Assembly: GCF_024494645.1 (NCBI RefSeq)
Contig: NZ_JANHDJ010000002.1
Location: 310,001 to 374,000 of the forward strand
Direction of reading: 5' to 3'
DNA: 64,000 bases
DNA from: Halohasta litorea
GTDB taxonomy: Archaea; Halobacteriota; Halobacteria; Halobacteriales; Haloferacaceae
The notes under the pieces were generated by a model. The model saw only the letters and a list, made by a program, of their open reading frames with translations, was not told the DNA's origin and did no database searches. Shown here piece after piece: positions 62,178 through 64,000 of the stretch; position 1 is the first letter of the stretch, and each line of letters starts with the position of its first letter. A program made the position numbers and the translations under genes.

Positions 62178-64000
62178 CTACGCCAGCCACTCGTCGGGTT
62201 TGGTGTCGTAGTCGACTTCGCTGGCCTCGATCGCGGTTTTCAGTTCGGGTTCGAGATCGAACTCCTCGTGGCCCTCGCCGTCGTAGCGGATACGAACGCC
62301 GACCTCGGTGCCCTCCGGCTCGCGGCCCCGCCTGCGGGCGACTTCGAGTTCGTGGTCGTCGTACTCCGTCCGGATCGTCATTAGATTCACCGGACGGCCC
62401 CAGAGATCGAACACGCGCTCCAGGACGTCTTTAGCCTCCCCGATATCGAGGGCGACCCCGTTGTAGCGGTGGCCCAGCAGCAGCTCGCCGCGGTTGGCGA
62501 AGTTGCCGTCGTAGACCGCGATCGAGGGCTTGCCGAAGTTGGTGAACTGCAACAGGAGCTTCCGTTTGACGTCCTCGGCGGCCGTACTCGCCACGCGGTA
62601 CTCGCTGCCAGCGTGGGAGTACTCGTAGGTGAAGTAGTTGTTGTGCAGCACGAACTCGCCGGTGAGGAACTCGTCGATGAACGTCACGTCATTGTGGCTT
62701 TCGCGCACTTCGCGCATCCGATCCCAGCCCGCCGTGTAGTCGACGTCCGCGATCGCCGCTTCCACACTGGCGTACTTCTCGTCGTCGAACATATACCGAG
62801 CCAACTGTTCGAGCTCCGAGCGGTCGATCCCCTTGAGGAAGCCGCGGTTCTGTCGCTTTGCCAGCGAGAAGTGACGTTCGGCCAGCCCTTCATACGTGAG
62901 GAGTTTCCACGGATAGCGGTCGGCGTCGATCGCCCGCTCTTCGTCGGGATCGAACTCGCCGTCCCGCGTCGCGATCGCCCGCTCGACCGCGTCGGCGTCG
63001 ACTCGTGGGTCGCCTTCGTCGGCCAATGTGGCCAGTTCGTCGAGCCGATCCGTGCCGACGCCACCGATCGCCGGATCAGGTGCGAGCAGCGAGGCGACCG
63101 CCTCGAAGTCGACCGCGTCGCCGAAGTTCCGCCACGTGACGCCCTCGACGCGGAGCAGTTTGTCGGCGACCTCCTTGCGGTTGGTCGTGTTTTCGAGATG
63201 GTCCCACAGCTCCTTGCCGAGTTTGTAGGGGTTGAGCCCCGGCGAGCCGAGTACACGGGCCTGGTGATCGGCGTAGGTGATGAACTCGTCAGTCCCCGCG
63301 AAGCGTTCGTCGCCCATCATCAGCGACTCCCAGTAGGCTGCCCACCCCTCGTTCATCACCTTGGTCATCTTCTGGGCGGCGAAGTAGTAGGACTCCTCGC
63401 GGAGCCGCTCGATCACGTCCGTCTCCCATTCTTCGCGGTCGACGGCTTTGCCAGCCTCGGGATCGAAGCGTTTGCCGTGGTCCCTGAGGAACGCGATCAC
63501 GTCGAGCCGGGGGTCGTCGATCCCGGCGGCCTCGTCGGCCTCGGCTCGATCTTCGAGCCACTCCTCGTCGAAGACCTGCTGGCGGACGTCCTCGGAGAGG
63601 CCGAGCTGATCGAGCTTGTCGGTGATGTCGTCGATATCGTGGGCGTCGTCGTCGGTGTCGGCGGCGGCCAGCGGGCGATGTTGATCGATGGTATCCTCGA
63701 TGCAGAGCACCGCATCGATCAGCCGCTCGACCTCGGTGCGGTCGATCTCGGGGTCCTCCATATACCGCTCGATCGCCTCGCCGTGGCGTTCTAACATCGC
63801 CGCCGCGTCGGGATCTGTGCCCGTACCCCCGCGGTCGCTGTAGAGGCCGAACCAGCTGTTGTTGGCGAAGAAGTCGGCGTGGGCCTCGACGTGGGTGATG
63901 ACCGCCTTCTGGTCGGCCATCGTGTTGGACTCCTGGAGAAAGGCGTGGCTCGGATTGTCGTTGTTGACGATCTCGAAGGCCTTCCCCATGCCGAACTGAT
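62178..64000 (-). CDS. SpoVR family protein (partial, N terminus outside window)
   Basis: About 606 C-terminal residues are present, ending at the TAG near 62178. Diagnostic SpoVR motifs: KAFEIVNNDNPSHAFLQ, VEAHADFFANNSWF, MTKVMNEGWAAYWESLMM and GLNPYKLGKELWDHLEN. The coding frame runs through position 64000 (codons for Gln-Phe-Gly precede the first internal Met at 63989), so that Met is not the start. In haloarchaea spoVR usually follows prkA-type kinase genes and a yeaH-like gene, which would lie to the right. Confidence 0.93.
   Translation of the reverse strand, partial: QFGMGKAFEIVNNDNPSHAFLQESNTMADQKAVITHVEAHADFFANNSWFGLYSDRGGTGTDPDAAAMLERHGEAIERYMEDPEIDRTEVERLIDAVLCIEDTIDQHRPLAAADTDDDAHDIDDITDKLDQLGLSEDVRQQVFDEEWLEDRAEADEAAGIDDPRLDVIAFLRDHGKRFDPEAGKAVDREEWETDVIERLREESYYFAAQKMTKVMNEGWAAYWESLMMGDERFAGTDEFITYADHQARVLGSPGLNPYKLGKELWDHLENTTNRKEVADKLLRVEGVTWRNFGDAVDFEAVASLLAPDPAIGGVGTDRLDELATLADEGDPRVDADAVERAIATRDGEFDPDEERAIDADRYPWKLLTYEGLAERHFSLAKRQNRGFLKGIDRSELEQLARYMFDDEKYASVEAAIADVDYTAGWDRMREVRESHNDVTFIDEFLTGEFVLHNNYFTYEYSHAGSEYRVASTAAEDVKRKLLLQFTNFGKPSIAVYDGNFANRGELLLGHRYNGVALDIGEAKDVLERVFDLWGRPVNLMTIRTEYDDHELEVARRRGREPEGTEVGVRIRYDGEGHEEFDLEPELKTAIEASEVDYDTKPDEWLA

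Noticed and set aside
63000-64000. SpoVR start at Met 63989
   Set aside because: Upstream codons remain in frame to the window edge, and this Met lies inside a conserved SpoVR motif.

Overview
The window looks like a stretch of chromosome from a haloarchaeon (class Halobacteria). The genome is GC-rich and the proteins are strongly acidic. Gene starts repeatedly lie about 25-30 bases downstream of an archaeal TATA element, which fits leaderless transcripts. The gene set is typical of the class: topoisomerase VI next to gyrase, halocyanin, RadB, aRNase J, Lsm-L37e, DacZ, fibrillarin-Nop5 and haloarchaeal PAS/histidine kinases. I see no rRNA, CRISPR array, transposase or integrase. Coding density is high and most of the window reads as core chromosome.

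Layout. 1-7.8 kb: top6B-top6A (minus) head-to-head with gyrB-gyrA (plus), sharing a promoter region with a perfect palindrome. 7.8-12.5 kb: a two-winged-helix regulator, then pyk, a 65-residue membrane protein, NfeD and an SPFH protein, all on the minus strand. 12.7-15.7 kb: larC, an amphi-Trp domain protein, radB and tRNA-Leu(CAA). 15.9-21.7 kb: a lipoprotein, heme-copper oxidase subunit III, a large membrane protein with a zinc-finger/TM partner, and a modular 662-residue protein. 21.7-25 kb: a small winged-helix protein, purA and purD. 25-30 kb: small envelope proteins, an orphan PAS histidine kinase, then a copper/redox pair (multicopper oxidase and two-domain halocyanin). 30-38 kb: dacZ-mscS, tRNA-Leu(UAG), a single-repeat TFB-like protein, coaD, gshA, an Nramp relative, and nop5-flpA. 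38-41 kb: a peroxiredoxin, then rnj-idsA, with a structured leader before rnj. 41.3-44.6 kb: lsm-rpl37e, purF, an Asn-Glu-Thr-rich surface protein and a DUF420 protein. 44.8-48.6 kb: tRNA-Leu(GAG), a palindrome-rich gap, an orphan ABC ATPase and an oligo-1,6-glucosidase-like GH13 enzyme. 48.7-54.6 kb: a LOV histidine kinase, an FMN-type small oxidase-fold protein, small membrane proteins, a tRNA methylthiotransferase and a NYN nuclease. 54.7-64 kb: a tandem pair of small paralogues, the complete glycine cleavage operon gcvT-gcvH-gcvPA-gcvPB, an atypical SDR, a CBS-plus-ribosome-hibernation-like protein, and SpoVR running off the end.

Linked functions. Topology control is concentrated in the first 8 kb. 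The multicopper oxidase and halocyanin form a two-gene exported redox unit. DacZ with MscS suggests c-di-AMP-linked osmotic control. RNase J, Lsm, L37e, Nop5 and FlpA make the middle of the window rich in RNA metabolism. purA, purD and purF supply purines from separate promoters.

The observations I would examine first are: the ~165-nt multi-stem leader before the aRNase J gene; the halocyanin whose second cupredoxin domain has lost both copper His ligands to Tyr; the complete LOV photosensor in a histidine kinase; the tandem hairpins behind two tRNA-Leu genes; and the gene-free, palindrome-rich 44.9-45.36 kb interval. I do not claim a proven new defence or mobile system in this window.
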